Made by a program: the position numbers and the translations under genes. A stretch of 64,000 nucleotides of DNA from JAFGRR01 sp964563855. GTDB lineage: Bacteria > Planctomycetota > Phycisphaerae > UBA1845 > Fen-1342. Of the stretch, positions 18,575 to 28,382 are shown piece after piece. The stretch spans positions 124,001 through 188,000 of the forward strand of contig CAZLYU010000001.1 in NCBI GenBank assembly GCA_964563855.1, given 5' to 3'. How positions within the stretch are numbered: the stretch's first letter is position 1; each line of letters begins with the position of its first letter. The notes beneath the pieces are model-generated. The model ran no database searches. It was given only the letters and a program-made list of their open reading frames with translations, and was not told the DNA's origin.

Positions 18575-19783
18575 TTACGCCGACGCAGAAAACGCCTCGA
18601 GCCCCTCAGCAATCACCTGTGCCGCACGCTCGAGTTCACGACTCTCCAGCACGCCGGCCAGCCGCACCTTGTTCTCGCCGCGCTCACGCGACATGTAAAA
18701 CCCTGCCGCCGGCGCCAGGAACACCGTCTCCCCATCCAGCGAAAACTCGTCCAGCAGGAAAGCCGCGAACTGCTCGGCGCAATTCACCGGCAGCCGCGCG
18801 ATCGTGTAGAACGCCGCGTGCGGCTTGAACGCCTCCACGCCCGGAATGCCCCCGAGCGCATCGTGCAGCTTGTCGCGACGCAACTGATACTCACGGCGCA
18901 CCGCATCCACATAGTCGCTCGCAAGGTTGTTTAGCAGATACTCCGCCGCGTGCTGCTCGATCGACGGCGCCGCCAGCCGAGCTTGCGCCAGCGCGATGCA
19001 GCTTTCAAGGATGTGCGGGTTGAAGCTCACCAGACAGCCCAGCCGCGCGCCGCACAAACTGAACCGTTTCGACAAGCTGTCGACCACGACCACCTGCGGG
19101 TCCGGCCCCGCCGCCTCGAAAATCGACGGACAATGCCGCCCATCAAACACCAGTTCGCGGTACGTCTCGTCGACCACGAGAAACAGCCGGTGTTTGTGAC
19201 ACAGCGCCAGCAGCGATCGCAGCCGCTCCGCGTCGCAGATGGTCCCCGTCGGATTGTTCGGGTTGCACAGCAAAATCGCCCGCGTGCGATTGCTGAGGTG
19301 ATCTTCGATCAGCGCCGTCTCCGGCAGCGCGAACTCAGTCTCCATCGTCGTCAGCAGCGGCGTCAGGTTCACGCCCGCAATCGCCGCGAAACTCATGTAG
19401 TTCGCATAGCTGGGGTCGAAGATAATCACCTCGTCGCCCGGATCGCACAGCGTCATGAACAAGAACACCAGCGCTTCGCTGGCGCCTGTCGTGATAAGCA
19501 TGTGGTCCGGAGCGAATCTCACCCCAAGCTGCGACGTCAGCAGCCCGCTCCACGCACGCCGCAAACCGTCCGCCCCCGGCGAGGCTTCATACGCCACCAC
19601 CGGCTTGTCAAACGAACGAATGCCCTCGAGAAACGCCGCCGGCGTTTCGATGTCGGGCTGCCCGATGTTGAGATGATGTACGCGAACGCCGCGCCCCTTC
19701 GCTGCATTCGCTTTCCCAGCCAGTTTGCGAATCGGCGAAGGCGGGGTGTTTCTAGCCCGCAACGAGAGAGACCATCGGCTCAT
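18575..19783 (-). CDS. PLP-dependent aminotransferase, class I/II fold
   Basis: 402 residues from ATG 19783, chosen because AAGGAG lies five bases upstream; the frame is open for another 91 codons without support. Fold type I motifs are all present: NIGQPDIETP near the N terminus, ITTGASEALVF, LLCNPNNPTGTICDAERL, LVVDETYRELVFDG, and the PLP lysine in DSLSKRFSLCGARLG. It probably transaminates aspartate or an aromatic or other amino acid; the substrate cannot be fixed. It is divergent from the endonuclease IV gene, with 106 bases between the two starts. Confidence 0.92.
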   Translation of the reverse strand: MSRWSLSLRARNTPPSPIRKLAGKANAAKGRGVRVHHLNIGQPDIETPAAFLEGIRSFDKPVVAYEASPGADGLRRAWSGLLTSQLGVRFAPDHMLITTGASEALVFLFMTLCDPGDEVIIFDPSYANYMSFAAIAGVNLTPLLTTMETEFALPETALIEDHLSNRTRAILLCNPNNPTGTICDAERLRSLLALCHKHRLFLVVDETYRELVFDGRHCPSIFEAAGPDPQVVVVDSLSKRFSLCGARLGCLVSFNPHILESCIALAQARLAAPSIEQHAAEYLLNNLASDYVDAVRREYQLRRDKLHDALGGIPGVEAFKPHAAFYTIARLPVNCAEQFAAFLLDEFSLDGETVFLAPAAGFYMSRERGENKVRLAGVLESRELERAAQVIAEGLEAFSASA

Positions 19784-19889
19784 ACGCGCTCCTTGGCTTC
19801 CGTGCGACAGCCTAGCAGAATATGCCCGCCAGTCCGGCGCCGCCGACCGTCGCCCGCGCCGACCACCAAAACCCGCCAGGAGCCGCCGC

Positions 19890-20771
19890 GTGGCAGCCCG
19901 CACCGCAAACCCACGCCTGTTCGGCGCCCATCTGTCAATCGCCGGCGGCATCGTCAACGCACTGCTAGCGGCCCGCACGTTGCGCTTCAACGCGCTGCAG
20001 GTCTTCGTCAAGAACCAACGCCAGTGGAGCGCCCCACCCCTCGCCGAAGACGCCATCGCCGCGTGGCGTGAAGAGCGTTCCTCGAGCCGCGTGGGCGCGG
20101 TCGTTGCGCACGCCGCCTACCTGATCAATCTCGCCAGCACCGAGCGTTCGTTGCTGAACAAAAGTCGCGCCGCACTGCTCGACGAGTTGCAGCGTTGCGA
20201 CGCGCTCAGCATCGACTACCTGGTGTTGCACCCGGGCTCGGCAAAAGGCGGGAGCCGCGACGCCGCCATCACCCGCGTCGCAGAGTCGCTCGATCACGTG
20301 CTCGACCGCGCCGGCGAGCTGCGCACGCAAGTATTACTCGAAACCACCGCCGGCCAAGGCGACAGCCTCGGCGTTTCGTTCGAGGAACTCAGCGAGATCA
20401 TTGCGTTGATGAGCGCCGCAAATCGCGTCGCCGTCTGTGGAGATACCTGCCACGTCTTCGCCGCCGGGTACGACCTACGCAGCCAATCCGCATACGACGC
20501 GATGATCGACGAGGCGGAGCGAACCGTGGGGTGCGATCGCATTCGCTGTTGGCACATCAACGACAGTCGCGGCGAGTGCGGCTCGCGCCTCGACCGACAC
20601 GCCCACCTCGGCGCGGGCGCCATCGGGCCGCGCGGCCTCAAGCGCGTCGTCGCCGACCCACGCTTCGCCGCCGTCCCCATGATCATCGAAACGCCGAAAG
20701 GCGAAGACGAGCGCGGGCGAGACATGGACGCGATCAATGTAAGCAAGCTACGCCGCTGGGCCCGCGGCTGA
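19890..20771 (+). CDS. nfo: Endonuclease IV (AP endonuclease)
   Basis: 293 residues from GTG 19890, set by AGGAG at 19878-19882; the longer open frame to 19725 would overlap the divergent gene's start. Family landmarks: FGAHLSIAGGIVNAL at the N terminus, ALQVFVKN, HAAYLINLAS, LVLHPGSAKG, LLETTAGQG, CGDTCHVFAAGYDL, WHINDSRGECGSRLDRHAHLG and the final PMIIETPKGEDE. These supply the His/Glu/Asp ligands of the trinuclear zinc site. The enzyme cuts DNA 5' to abasic sites and 3' blocking groups in base excision repair. Length fits the family. Confidence 0.95.
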   Translation: MAARTANPRLFGAHLSIAGGIVNALLAARTLRFNALQVFVKNQRQWSAPPLAEDAIAAWREERSSSRVGAVVAHAAYLINLASTERSLLNKSRAALLDELQRCDALSIDYLVLHPGSAKGGSRDAAITRVAESLDHVLDRAGELRTQVLLETTAGQGDSLGVSFEELSEIIALMSAANRVAVCGDTCHVFAAGYDLRSQSAYDAMIDEAERTVGCDRIRCWHINDSRGECGSRLDRHAHLGAGAIGPRGLKRVVADPRFAAVPMIIETPKGEDERGRDMDAINVSKLRRWARG

Positions 20772-20885
20772 TGCCAGTTCGGTAGCGCCGCAGCGCGTCG
20801 CAAGCCACGCCGCGATCGACCGCAACGCTGCTCCCGCCGCCCTTCGAGTACACTCCGCACGCATATCCGAGTGGGAGACGGACTG

Positions 20886-21227
20886 ATGCCGCGTGCCAAG
20901 ACCATCATGATCGATCTGGACGGCGTGCTCGCCACCGAGGAGCGCACCTTCGAACGTCCGCTGGCCGAACCGCTGCCCGGCGCGCCCGCCGCACTGCAAG
21001 CGTTGCGCGACGCCGGCCACACGGTCATCATCTACACCGCCCGCGGCTGGGCCGAGTTTCGCTATACGAAAGACTGGCTCGACCGCAATGGCTTCGCCTA
21101 CGACGGGCTCCACATGGGAAAGCCAATCGCCGACGTATGGATCGACGACCGCGTGATTCGGCACGAGAACTGGGACCAGACGCGCGAGCTTCTCCGCGAC
21201 AAGGCGGGAATCGATCTTCCAGCGTAA
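20886..21227 (+). CDS. Small HAD-fold phosphatase-like protein
   Basis: 113 residues from ATG 20886; a GTG at 20871 is possible. Motif I is IMIDLDGVLATEE, with only the first Asp-x-Asp pair (DLDG). IIYTARG is the motif II Thr, and PIADVWIDDRVI supplies the acidic motif IV. It is a minimal cap-less HAD domain, like the short phosphatases or 5'-nucleotidase-like proteins found near sugar-nucleotide genes. The substrate is unknown. It lies 114 bases after nfo and 92 bases before the esterase. Confidence 0.75.
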   Translation: MPRAKTIMIDLDGVLATEERTFERPLAEPLPGAPAALQALRDAGHTVIIYTARGWAEFRYTKDWLDRNGFAYDGLHMGKPIADVWIDDRVIRHENWDQTRELLRDKAGIDLPA

Positions 21228-21319
21228 CCACGCAGTCCCACGGGGCCATCGTCGCTCCCGCTGAGCGCGCATCAGCGATTGAATCTTCATCTCCAAATCG
21301 CGCTTGCAGGAGAACCCCG

Positions 21320-22597
21320 ATGTCGTGCAGAAACGCAATGCACAGCCGCAGACCCCAACTCTTCGCCGTCGCGTTGGCAGCGGTTGCCGGCGTTTGCGTG
21401 TCGTCCGCGATCGCGCGCGACGTCGAACTGCGCGTCGTCGCTATCGCCCCCCAAGAGCCCAGCGTCGATCGCATCTTCTGTTCACTCTCGCTCGACGGCT
21501 GGCCGGCAGGGGGGCGCGAGTTGCCCCGCATCGCACCCGGCGTCTTCGCGACGCAGTGGCGGCTACCAACCGGCCAGCGCGTGGAGTACAAGTTTTTGCG
21601 CACCGCGTCGTGGGCCGCCGTCGAAAAGGACGCATCCGGCGCCGAACGCGACAACCGCGTGTTCACTGTCCCAACGTTCGACGGCCAGTTCGTCTCGACC
21701 AACGTCATCGCGCGCTGGGCCGATCACACCGCCGCACCCCTGCAGGCACTGAGCGAGCGACCGACCAACGCGACCTCCCCGCGCCACCCGGCAACCGCCA
21801 CGCGCAGCGGAGACATTCGCGAGCACACGCTCACGTCGCCGCAATTGCAGAACGCGCGCAAGCTCTGGGTCTATCTGCCGCCCGATTACGAGTCCAACAC
21901 CGCCGCCCGTTACCCAGTGCTGTACTTGCTCGACGGACACAACCTCTTCGACGCCGCCACGTCGTTCAAAGGCGACGAATGGGGCGTGGATGAGGCCGCC
22001 GAGGAGCTCATCGCCGCGCGCCAGATTCATCCCTGCATCATCGTGGCGATCGGCGACGCCGGCGCCCGCATGCAAGAGTTCGCACCGCCTGCGTGGGCGC
22101 CAAGTGGGCGCGGCGACCAGTTCCTCGACTTCGTGGCCGACACCCTCAAGCCGTTCATCGATCAAACCTACCGCACCCGCCCCGACCGCCGACACCACTA
22201 CGTCGGCGGAGCCTCGATGGGCGGGCTGATCGCAGCCCACGCCGCTGCGACGAAGAGCGACGTGTTCGGCGGGTTCGTGATCATCGAACCGTCGTTCCGT
22301 GGCTCCTACGGCCCGGTCTTGCAGAACCTGCTCGACCATCTACCCCCGACCGACGCCAAAGTCTGGATCGAAATCGGCGCGGGCAACCGCGGCCTCGAGC
22401 ACCGCGTACTCTCCGCGCTCGGCGCGCAGACGCCGGCGGCCAAACTCGCCGATCGCCTCCGCGCCCGCGACACCGCCGCGCAGCACGTGCACTTCGCGGA
22501 GCAGCCCGGCGGCTTCCACGACGAACGCGCCTGGGCCCGGCGCGTCCGCCCCATGCTGCGTTTCTTCTTCGGTGAAGACCCAAGCGTCGACGAATAG
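21320..22597 (+). CDS. Secreted esterase (esterase D / enterochelin-esterase fold) with N-terminal beta domain
   Basis: 425 residues. AGGAG at 21308-21312 fixes the start. A signal peptide (FAVALAAVAGVCVSSAIA) ends near residue 33. Residues ~35-135 form a beta domain like carbohydrate-binding CBM20/CBM48 modules (FCSLSLDGWPAGG, then VEYKFLR). The rest is an alpha/beta hydrolase: KLWVYLPPDYESN, YPVLYLLDGHNLFD, the nucleophile Ser in GGASMGG, and the terminal GGFHDERAW with the catalytic His. Relatives hydrolyse acyl or siderophore esters, and feruloyl-esterase-like members act on plant polysaccharides. The substrate is open. Confidence 0.87.
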   Translation: MSCRNAMHSRRPQLFAVALAAVAGVCVSSAIARDVELRVVAIAPQEPSVDRIFCSLSLDGWPAGGRELPRIAPGVFATQWRLPTGQRVEYKFLRTASWAAVEKDASGAERDNRVFTVPTFDGQFVSTNVIARWADHTAAPLQALSERPTNATSPRHPATATRSGDIREHTLTSPQLQNARKLWVYLPPDYESNTAARYPVLYLLDGHNLFDAATSFKGDEWGVDEAAEELIAARQIHPCIIVAIGDAGARMQEFAPPAWAPSGRGDQFLDFVADTLKPFIDQTYRTRPDRRHHYVGGASMGGLIAAHAAATKSDVFGGFVIIEPSFRGSYGPVLQNLLDHLPPTDAKVWIEIGAGNRGLEHRVLSALGAQTPAAKLADRLRARDTAAQHVHFAEQPGGFHDERAWARRVRPMLRFFFGEDPSVDE

Positions 22598-22646
22598 GTT
22601 CCACCGTGCCGACTAAACGAAGCGCACCGCGCAGCGATCGCCTCGA

Positions 22647-24656
22647 CTAAATCCGCAAGCTCGCAATAAATGCTTCAATCGCCCGGCGCTGCGCCTCCAC
22701 CCGATCGCGCAGCGTGTCGATCTCGCGGCGCGTCTCGGTGATCACCTGCTCCAACTGCTCAAACCGTGCGAGCTGGCGACCGTAGCTATCCGTCCCATCC
22801 CGAAGCGCAGCGAGATTGCGCCGCACCCGCTCCTGATCCTCAATGGCTTCGCTGACGGTTTGCTCGGCGCGAACGAGTTCGCGCTGCAACTGCGCGAGTT
22901 CGCTCTTCATCGTGCGAAGCGTCGTCAACGCTTGCTTGACCGCATCCGAAATCACCCGACTCTGCAGGTACAAACTGGTGGTGTCTGCGTCGAGATCCAA
23001 CAGTCCCGCCGACTCTTCAAACACCCGCTTGGTGGCGATCTTCATCGTCACAGCGGCCTGCGACGCCACATCGCGTTTAAACCGCCAGTAGTTCTCTGTG
23101 GTCTCGTCCGGCTCGCTCGGCGACACGAGTTCCCAACCGCCTTGGCGCGGATGTTCGATCATCAACGTGCGCGCCGCATCAGCCTGGTTTCGAATCGTGT
23201 ACTCCGCGGTCATGACGGCCTGCAGTTGACGAAACAAAACGCCGTTCGCGATGCGAAAGCGCAACTCGTCGGTCTGCGATCCATTCTCCACATTCACCGA
23301 CACCGGCAAATCGAGCGCATAGCTCACCAGCCGCTCCTCGTCAGGCTGCAAGTTGGGCAGCTTGACATCACCGGCGTAGGCCCCGCCTTCAAACACCGTC
23401 ATCGGCCCCTGCATCAGGCTTAAGCCCGTGCTGTTGATGAGTTGCAGACTGTGCAGCGGATGCTTGGGATGATTGCTCCGGTTATACACGCTGAGCTTGC
23501 TGAGCTTCACCGGCGCCGCCACGATCGGCAGCATCGCCGACCGCTGACGTTCGATCGAAACCGGGCGATCAATCGTGTACTCGAACAGTTCGCCCGCGTC
23601 GACGGCGGTCGCAACCGACTTGAGATCTCCCGCCGCAAACGCGCCGGCGCGACCGGGTGAACGCTGCGTTCGCGCCGATTCAAACTCGGCGCGTAACGCC
23701 GCCGGCATGGGCGCCGCGGGAGCCGCCACCTCGCGACGTAGAAACGCTTCGTCAAAGGCAGGGGGGCGGAGCGACGCGTACAGTTCCAGTTCTTCCAGCG
23801 GACGCGGCACATACAGCGGCGTGTACAGATCCATCCGGAACGAGATTGGCCGCCCCGAGTACAACGACAGAGTGATGTCGCGCCAATCGCTCGACGTTGT
23901 GTTGTCGACCGTCGCCCAACCCTGCAACAACGGCTCGCCCTCCGCAGGAATCACGAGGCGATAACTCGTCTTCCAGATCGGCGATTCCAACAGGTACATC
24001 ACACGCACCCGCCGACGACCCTCCCCCTCAAAGCGAATACTGACGGTCTTCTTTTCAGAGTCACGTCCCGCCGCCAGCGTCGCGAGCGCTTGTCGCAGCT
24101 CTTCGGCGATCCGCGGATTCTGCAGTTCGACGCCGCGCAGCACCCGCAGCGGCAGCGTCTCGAGGCCGTCATCCGTCAACACGACCAGGAAGTGCTCGAC
24201 GATCCGCGTTTCGGACTCGGTCGACTGAATCTGCTCGTCAACGCCGACAATCACGCCCGTCACCCGGCGCGGCGCCTCGATGCTGATCGGCTCCCCGCGC
24301 AACTGATCAAGCAGTTCGTTAAACGAGGGATTCTCCGTCAGGTCGACGGCGAAGCTGCGCAGCGTTCGCTCGACCGGATCGCGCGAGCCGTAGCTGACAA
24401 CGCCCGCCGCGCCGCCGCCAAGATCCTGCACCACGAGCGACTTGATCAGGTCATTGATCTGGTCGACGTGAAACGTCAGTTCGACCTGCGAATCGCCCTC
24501 CACCTCGCCCGACCGTTCGAAGTACGCTACCCCGCTCGAAAACACGCCCACCCGTGTGATCGCCAGATCAGCGGGCTCGTCAGGCGCCGACGCGTACGAC
24601 AGCGAAAGCGATAGGCTCGACAACGTGTACGTCGCGATTAGAACTGTGCGTCGCAT
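22647..24656 (-). CDS. Exported DUF4139-type (MuiA-like) protein
   Basis: 669 residues with an N-terminal hydrophobic signal (to ~residue 22). The early part VGVFSSGVAYFERSGEV and LTFHVDQINDLIKSLVVQD is typical of DUF4139/mucoidy-inhibitor-like proteins. A long beta-rich middle follows, with the VMYLLESPIWKTSYRLV hallmark. The last ~100 residues are a strong coiled coil (RTMKSELAQLQRELVRAEQ to the end). It is predicted to be periplasmic. The biochemical role of the family is not established. It is convergent with the esterase gene and divergent from the lipoprotein at 24816. Confidence 0.78.
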   Translation of the reverse strand: MRRTVLIATYTLSSLSLSLSYASAPDEPADLAITRVGVFSSGVAYFERSGEVEGDSQVELTFHVDQINDLIKSLVVQDLGGGAAGVVSYGSRDPVERTLRSFAVDLTENPSFNELLDQLRGEPISIEAPRRVTGVIVGVDEQIQSTESETRIVEHFLVVLTDDGLETLPLRVLRGVELQNPRIAEELRQALATLAAGRDSEKKTVSIRFEGEGRRRVRVMYLLESPIWKTSYRLVIPAEGEPLLQGWATVDNTTSSDWRDITLSLYSGRPISFRMDLYTPLYVPRPLEELELYASLRPPAFDEAFLRREVAAPAAPMPAALRAEFESARTQRSPGRAGAFAAGDLKSVATAVDAGELFEYTIDRPVSIERQRSAMLPIVAAPVKLSKLSVYNRSNHPKHPLHSLQLINSTGLSLMQGPMTVFEGGAYAGDVKLPNLQPDEERLVSYALDLPVSVNVENGSQTDELRFRIANGVLFRQLQAVMTAEYTIRNQADAARTLMIEHPRQGGWELVSPSEPDETTENYWRFKRDVASQAAVTMKIATKRVFEESAGLLDLDADTTSLYLQSRVISDAVKQALTTLRTMKSELAQLQRELVRAEQTVSEAIEDQERVRRNLAALRDGTDSYGRQLARFEQLEQVITETRREIDTLRDRVEAQRRAIEAFIASLRI

Positions 24657-24815
24657 CGTGTAGCTCCTGATGGAATTCCCTCGTGCCGGCGAGTCAACTC
24701 ACCGGACCTTCATACACACAGACGCGCTTCCGGCTGCAAAGTTCCGCATGCCCAACGACGCCACGTCAGACGCGAGCGCCTCAACACGCGGCTTCACTCC
24801 GCGTAAGCTGCAGTC

Positions 24816-26702
24816 ATGTTCACACCGGGTCCCGTTCCGAGCGCCGGCCGCTCCCGCCGTCCCCATCGCTGGCTCCCACACTGCAAAGCCCTGACCCTGG
24901 TGCTCGCGCTGACGAGCGGCGGATGCGACTTATTCAACCGAGATCGCGACGCCGACGACTCGAGCAGCTTACCGCCGTACCTCGCCCGCATGCGAAGCAC
25001 CTACCCCGATCTCGCCTCGGGCCGCTTTCTCGCGATCGCGCACATGGAGGCCCCCAACCAGGCCGAGCTCTTCCGGGTCGTCGACGACCGCGGGAATCCC
25101 GACGGTCGCACCCAACCAACCATCAGCGTCCTCCGCAGCCGAAACGAGACCGGCGGCGGCGGCCTCTTCGCCCGGCTCGATGCGCCCGGCGACACCCTCT
25201 TGCTCGACGCCGAGCGCTCGCGCGAGCTCGCCCTGAGGCGCGACTGGTCCGCGTATCACGTGCTGCTTTTCTCGACGTACGGCCCGGCCGACGGCGCCGC
25301 GCTCCACTTCTTCGTGCGCAGCGGCGACGCTTCCCCACTCGAGTGGACGCAAACCATCAGCGCCACGTCGGGCTGGAAGCTCCATCGCATCGACCTCGCC
25401 CCCATCGCCGACGCGGTCGACCTCGAAGACATCCGCGCCATTGGCTGGCGCGCCGCGCCCGCTCAGCAGCAGACGGTCGACCTGTTTCTCGACGACGTCA
25501 TCCTCGCCGACAACACCCTGCCCATCCTTACGACGCCCTCCGACGACGCCGCATCGCTCTATGCCTTCGAACAAGGCCGGCGAATCCACGTTGGCGTAGC
25601 CGGGCGCTTCGAGCTCGCGTTCATGGACGGTCTGCTGGTCGGCTGGTGGGAGAATCCCACGCCGCCCGCCGCGCTGAAACCGCGAACGCCTGCGCCGACC
25701 GACCCCGCGGACGCCGCGTCCGTGGCGCCCGACGAAACGCCGCGCAAACGCAACCTGACCGTCTGGTCGGGTCTCGGACCCCACCCGACCCCGCTCGCGG
25801 CCGACGCGGCTTCCCCGGTCGGGTTCGCCCCCGACGACGACGACCCGGAGACGATTCAGAGCTGGGGCGTCGCGGTCGCCGCTTCACAGGAAGTCGCCTC
25901 CGCACTGCCGCAGCGCGTCGTGATCGTCGGCCGGCAACGCTACCTGTCGAGCCCGCTCGCCGCCCCGGAGCCGAGCCAGTCGCCCGGTCACGACTGGCGC
26001 TACGTGATCTACCCCGACGGCGCCGTCTACACGACCGTCGTCTCCAACGCACCAACCGACACGGGCTGGAGCGCGGCGACGGTCGGATACGCGATCGCTC
26101 TCACCGCACGCGCCGGCTTCCGCGCGCCACGCCCAGACGTCGGCTTCGCGTTGCTCAGTCGGCCAGGCGCCGCCGACCTGCTTTGGGCGCCGCACGACGC
26201 GTCCAGCGCGCAGCGCGGCTGGAATCTGATCGACGATGACGCTCGCCGCGTGGTCACGGTGCTGGGGGGCGTTCCAGCCGAAGCGCGTGTCGAGTCCTCC
26301 CACCTGCTCAGATTCTGGCCGACCGACCTCGACGCATTGGTCGATGCCGCTGCGTTCGTCGACGATTATCGGCTGCCGGCGCGTCTTGACGTCATCGCCG
26401 GCGACCTCGTTACCGACGCGTCCGGCGACCGCAACCAGGACGGCTTCAACGAGGCGCAGGGCTGTTACGAGCTAGCACTTGTTGACGGCGTCGCGCGGGT
26501 GAAACTGGATCCGCGCGGCATCTTGCGACACCACCCGCGCCTGCGCGTCAGAGGGCCCGCCGAAGCGCGCCTCTGGGCGTATGTGGACGGACGGCGTATT
26601 ACTGACATCACGCCGCTCGGCCCCGGTCAGTGGCTGCTGCGATTGCCCGCGGTCTTGAGTGCTGAAGCCGAGCTCGAGGTGCACGCCGCGATCACGCCTT
26701 GA
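24816..26702 (+). CDS. Large lipoprotein or exported protein, unknown function
   Basis: 628 residues. The N terminus is basic then hydrophobic, ending TSGGCDLF, a usable lipobox (Cys at ~37). The first domain (~50-235) is a beta sandwich resembling carbohydrate-binding or galactose-binding-like folds (WSAYHVLLFSTYGPADG, then WKLHRIDLAPIADAVDLEDIRAIGW). The remainder is beta-rich with GHDWRYVIYPDGAVYTTV and a late SGDRNQDGFNEAQGCYEL segment that includes a calcium-loop-like DRNQDGFNE. No catalytic motif was recognised, though the layout is reminiscent of polysaccharide lyase accessory proteins. 75 bases separate it from mcsA. Confidence 0.6.
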   Translation: MFTPGPVPSAGRSRRPHRWLPHCKALTLVLALTSGGCDLFNRDRDADDSSSLPPYLARMRSTYPDLASGRFLAIAHMEAPNQAELFRVVDDRGNPDGRTQPTISVLRSRNETGGGGLFARLDAPGDTLLLDAERSRELALRRDWSAYHVLLFSTYGPADGAALHFFVRSGDASPLEWTQTISATSGWKLHRIDLAPIADAVDLEDIRAIGWRAAPAQQQTVDLFLDDVILADNTLPILTTPSDDAASLYAFEQGRRIHVGVAGRFELAFMDGLLVGWWENPTPPAALKPRTPAPTDPADAASVAPDETPRKRNLTVWSGLGPHPTPLAADAASPVGFAPDDDDPETIQSWGVAVAASQEVASALPQRVVIVGRQRYLSSPLAAPEPSQSPGHDWRYVIYPDGAVYTTVVSNAPTDTGWSAATVGYAIALTARAGFRAPRPDVGFALLSRPGAADLLWAPHDASSAQRGWNLIDDDARRVVTVLGGVPAEARVESSHLLRFWPTDLDALVDAAAFVDDYRLPARLDVIAGDLVTDASGDRNQDGFNEAQGCYELALVDGVARVKLDPRGILRHHPRLRVRGPAEARLWAYVDGRRITDITPLGPGQWLLRLPAVLSAEAELEVHAAITP

Positions 26703-26777
26703 CGGGTCTAGGCGCGCTTCATAGCATCAATGTCAAGCCGAGGGACGCTTCTGACCATCGGCTCGGAGGCGCGTTCC

Positions 26778-27275
26778 ATGGGTTTGTGTGAGCGTTGTAA
26801 AAAGTCGCACGCAACCTTCCATCTCACCAATATCGATACCGATGGCGAAAAGGCGGAGCGGCATCTGTGCGAGCGGTGCGCGGTCAAGGAAGGGCTCATG
26901 CACGTCCAAAAGCCGACCGTCAACGTCAGCGATGTGCTCGAATCGTTCGTCGCCAGCACCCGCGAGCAGAGCGGCGGCGGCGGCCTGGTCTGCGAGCATT
27001 GCGGCATGAGTTACGTCGAGTTCCGTAACCAGGGCTTGCTCGGTTGCCCGCACGACTACGACTCATTCGAAGGCGCCCTGACGCAGATCATCGAACGCGC
27101 CCAAGGCGGCGGCTCGACGCACACCGGGAAGACGCCGAAGTCGCTCGGGCGCCCACGCGTTACTCAGCAAGACATTCGCAAGCTGCAACGCCAACTCGAA
27201 GAGGCGGTCGCCGCGGAAGACTATGAGCGCGCGGCCGAACTCCGCGATCGCATCGCGAAGGTGGAGCAGGCATGA
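26778..27275 (+). CDS. mcsA: McsA-like zinc-finger protein with UvrB/UvrC motif
   Basis: 165 residues from ATG 26778 (GGAGG eight bases upstream at 26765-26769); ATG 26730 is the upstream alternative. Cysteine pairs form the zinc-finger set: CERCKKSH, CERCAVKE, CEHCGMSY and GCPHDY. The C terminus is a UvrB/UvrC (UVR) helical hairpin (LEEAVAAEDYERAAELRDRIAKVE). McsA activates and partners the protein arginine kinase McsB. Its stop overlaps the mcsB start by four bases (ATGA), so the two are translationally coupled. Elsewhere such genes sit with clpC and ctsR, but neither is seen here. Confidence 0.92.
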   Translation: MGLCERCKKSHATFHLTNIDTDGEKAERHLCERCAVKEGLMHVQKPTVNVSDVLESFVASTREQSGGGGLVCEHCGMSYVEFRNQGLLGCPHDYDSFEGALTQIIERAQGGGSTHTGKTPKSLGRPRVTQQDIRKLQRQLEEAVAAEDYERAAELRDRIAKVEQA

Positions 27276-28333
27276 ACCAACCGCTGGACGACGTAGTGCG
27301 CGGCAGTGGCGAGTGGCTTCGTGGCGAAGGGCCGCTCCACGAAATCGTCATCTCGACGCGCATCCGCCTGGCCCGCAACATCGCTGGCTTCCCCTTTCTG
27401 TCGCGCGCCGACGCCGACCAACGCCGCGAAGTCGCCGACACCGCCCTCGGTGCGGTTCGCAAGGCGGGCGGCATGGCCGACTTTCTGCAGTTCGACGTCG
27501 AGTCGCTCGAAGAGCTCGACCGCACATTGCTCGTCGAGCGACACCTCATCAGCCGGCAACACGCCGAGAGCAGCGGCGCCCGCGCCGTCGCGTTTCATCC
27601 GTCCGAAAACGCGGCGATCATGGTTAACGAAGAAGACCACCTGCGCATTCAGGTGCTGCGTTCAGGGCTGCAGCTCGAGCCCGCGTGGCAGCAGGTCAAC
27701 GAGATCGACGACGCGCTCGAGGCTCAGCTCGAGTACGCGTTTCACAGCCGCTACGGTTATCTCACCGCCTGCCCCACCAACGTGGGCACCGGGTTGCGCG
27801 TCTCGGTCATGCTGCACCTGCCCGCCCTGAAAATGACCAACGAACTCGAGAAGGTCGGCCAGGCCGCACGCGATATGAACCTCGCCGTTCGCGGCCTGCA
27901 CGGCGAGGGCAGCGAGGCCTTAGGCGACTTCTTCCAGATTTCGAACCAGGTCACGCTCGGCCGCGATGAATCCGAGATCCTCGAAGACTTCGCCCGCGTC
28001 GTCATCCCCAAAATTGTCGAGTACGAGCAGGCGACGCGTCAGGCGCTGGTCAGCGGGAAGGCCGCCATGCTCGATGACCGCGTGTTCCGCGCCCTCGGCG
28101 TCCTGCAGAACGCACGCCTCATGAGTTCGTCGGAAGCCATGCGCTATCTCTCGCACGTTCGCATGGGGCTGCACACCGGCCGCATCGCCGGCGCCGATGT
28201 CCGCACCGTCAACGAATTGTTTCTCCACACACAACCCGCCCACCTGCAACGATTGCGCGGTGAGCGGCTCAGCGGCGAGCAGCGCAGCCAAGTACGCGCC
28301 GCCCTCATTCGCGAGCGGATGTGCCCAAACTAG
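27272..28333 (+). CDS. mcsB: Protein arginine kinase
   Basis: 353 residues, the usual McsB length, with an ATP:guanido phosphotransferase fold. Landmarks are ISTRIRLARNIAGFPF (nucleotide-binding arginines), LISRQHAE, FHPSENAAIMVNEEDHLRI, and the active-site loop ACPTNVGTGLRVSVMLHLPAL with the conserved Cys. In Firmicutes McsB phosphorylates arginines on misfolded or regulatory proteins and marks them for ClpCP. It is coupled to mcsA by a 4-base overlap. No clp gene is in the window, so the delivery partner is unknown. Confidence 0.93.
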   Translation: MNQPLDDVVRGSGEWLRGEGPLHEIVISTRIRLARNIAGFPFLSRADADQRREVADTALGAVRKAGGMADFLQFDVESLEELDRTLLVERHLISRQHAESSGARAVAFHPSENAAIMVNEEDHLRIQVLRSGLQLEPAWQQVNEIDDALEAQLEYAFHSRYGYLTACPTNVGTGLRVSVMLHLPALKMTNELEKVGQAARDMNLAVRGLHGEGSEALGDFFQISNQVTLGRDESEILEDFARVVIPKIVEYEQATRQALVSGKAAMLDDRVFRALGVLQNARLMSSSEAMRYLSHVRMGLHTGRIAGADVRTVNELFLHTQPAHLQRLRGERLSGEQRSQVRAALIRERMCPN

Positions 28334-28382
28334 CCAGGGCCCGCTCGCACCACCTTCCGCAATAGTGCTCAATCCTAAAAGC

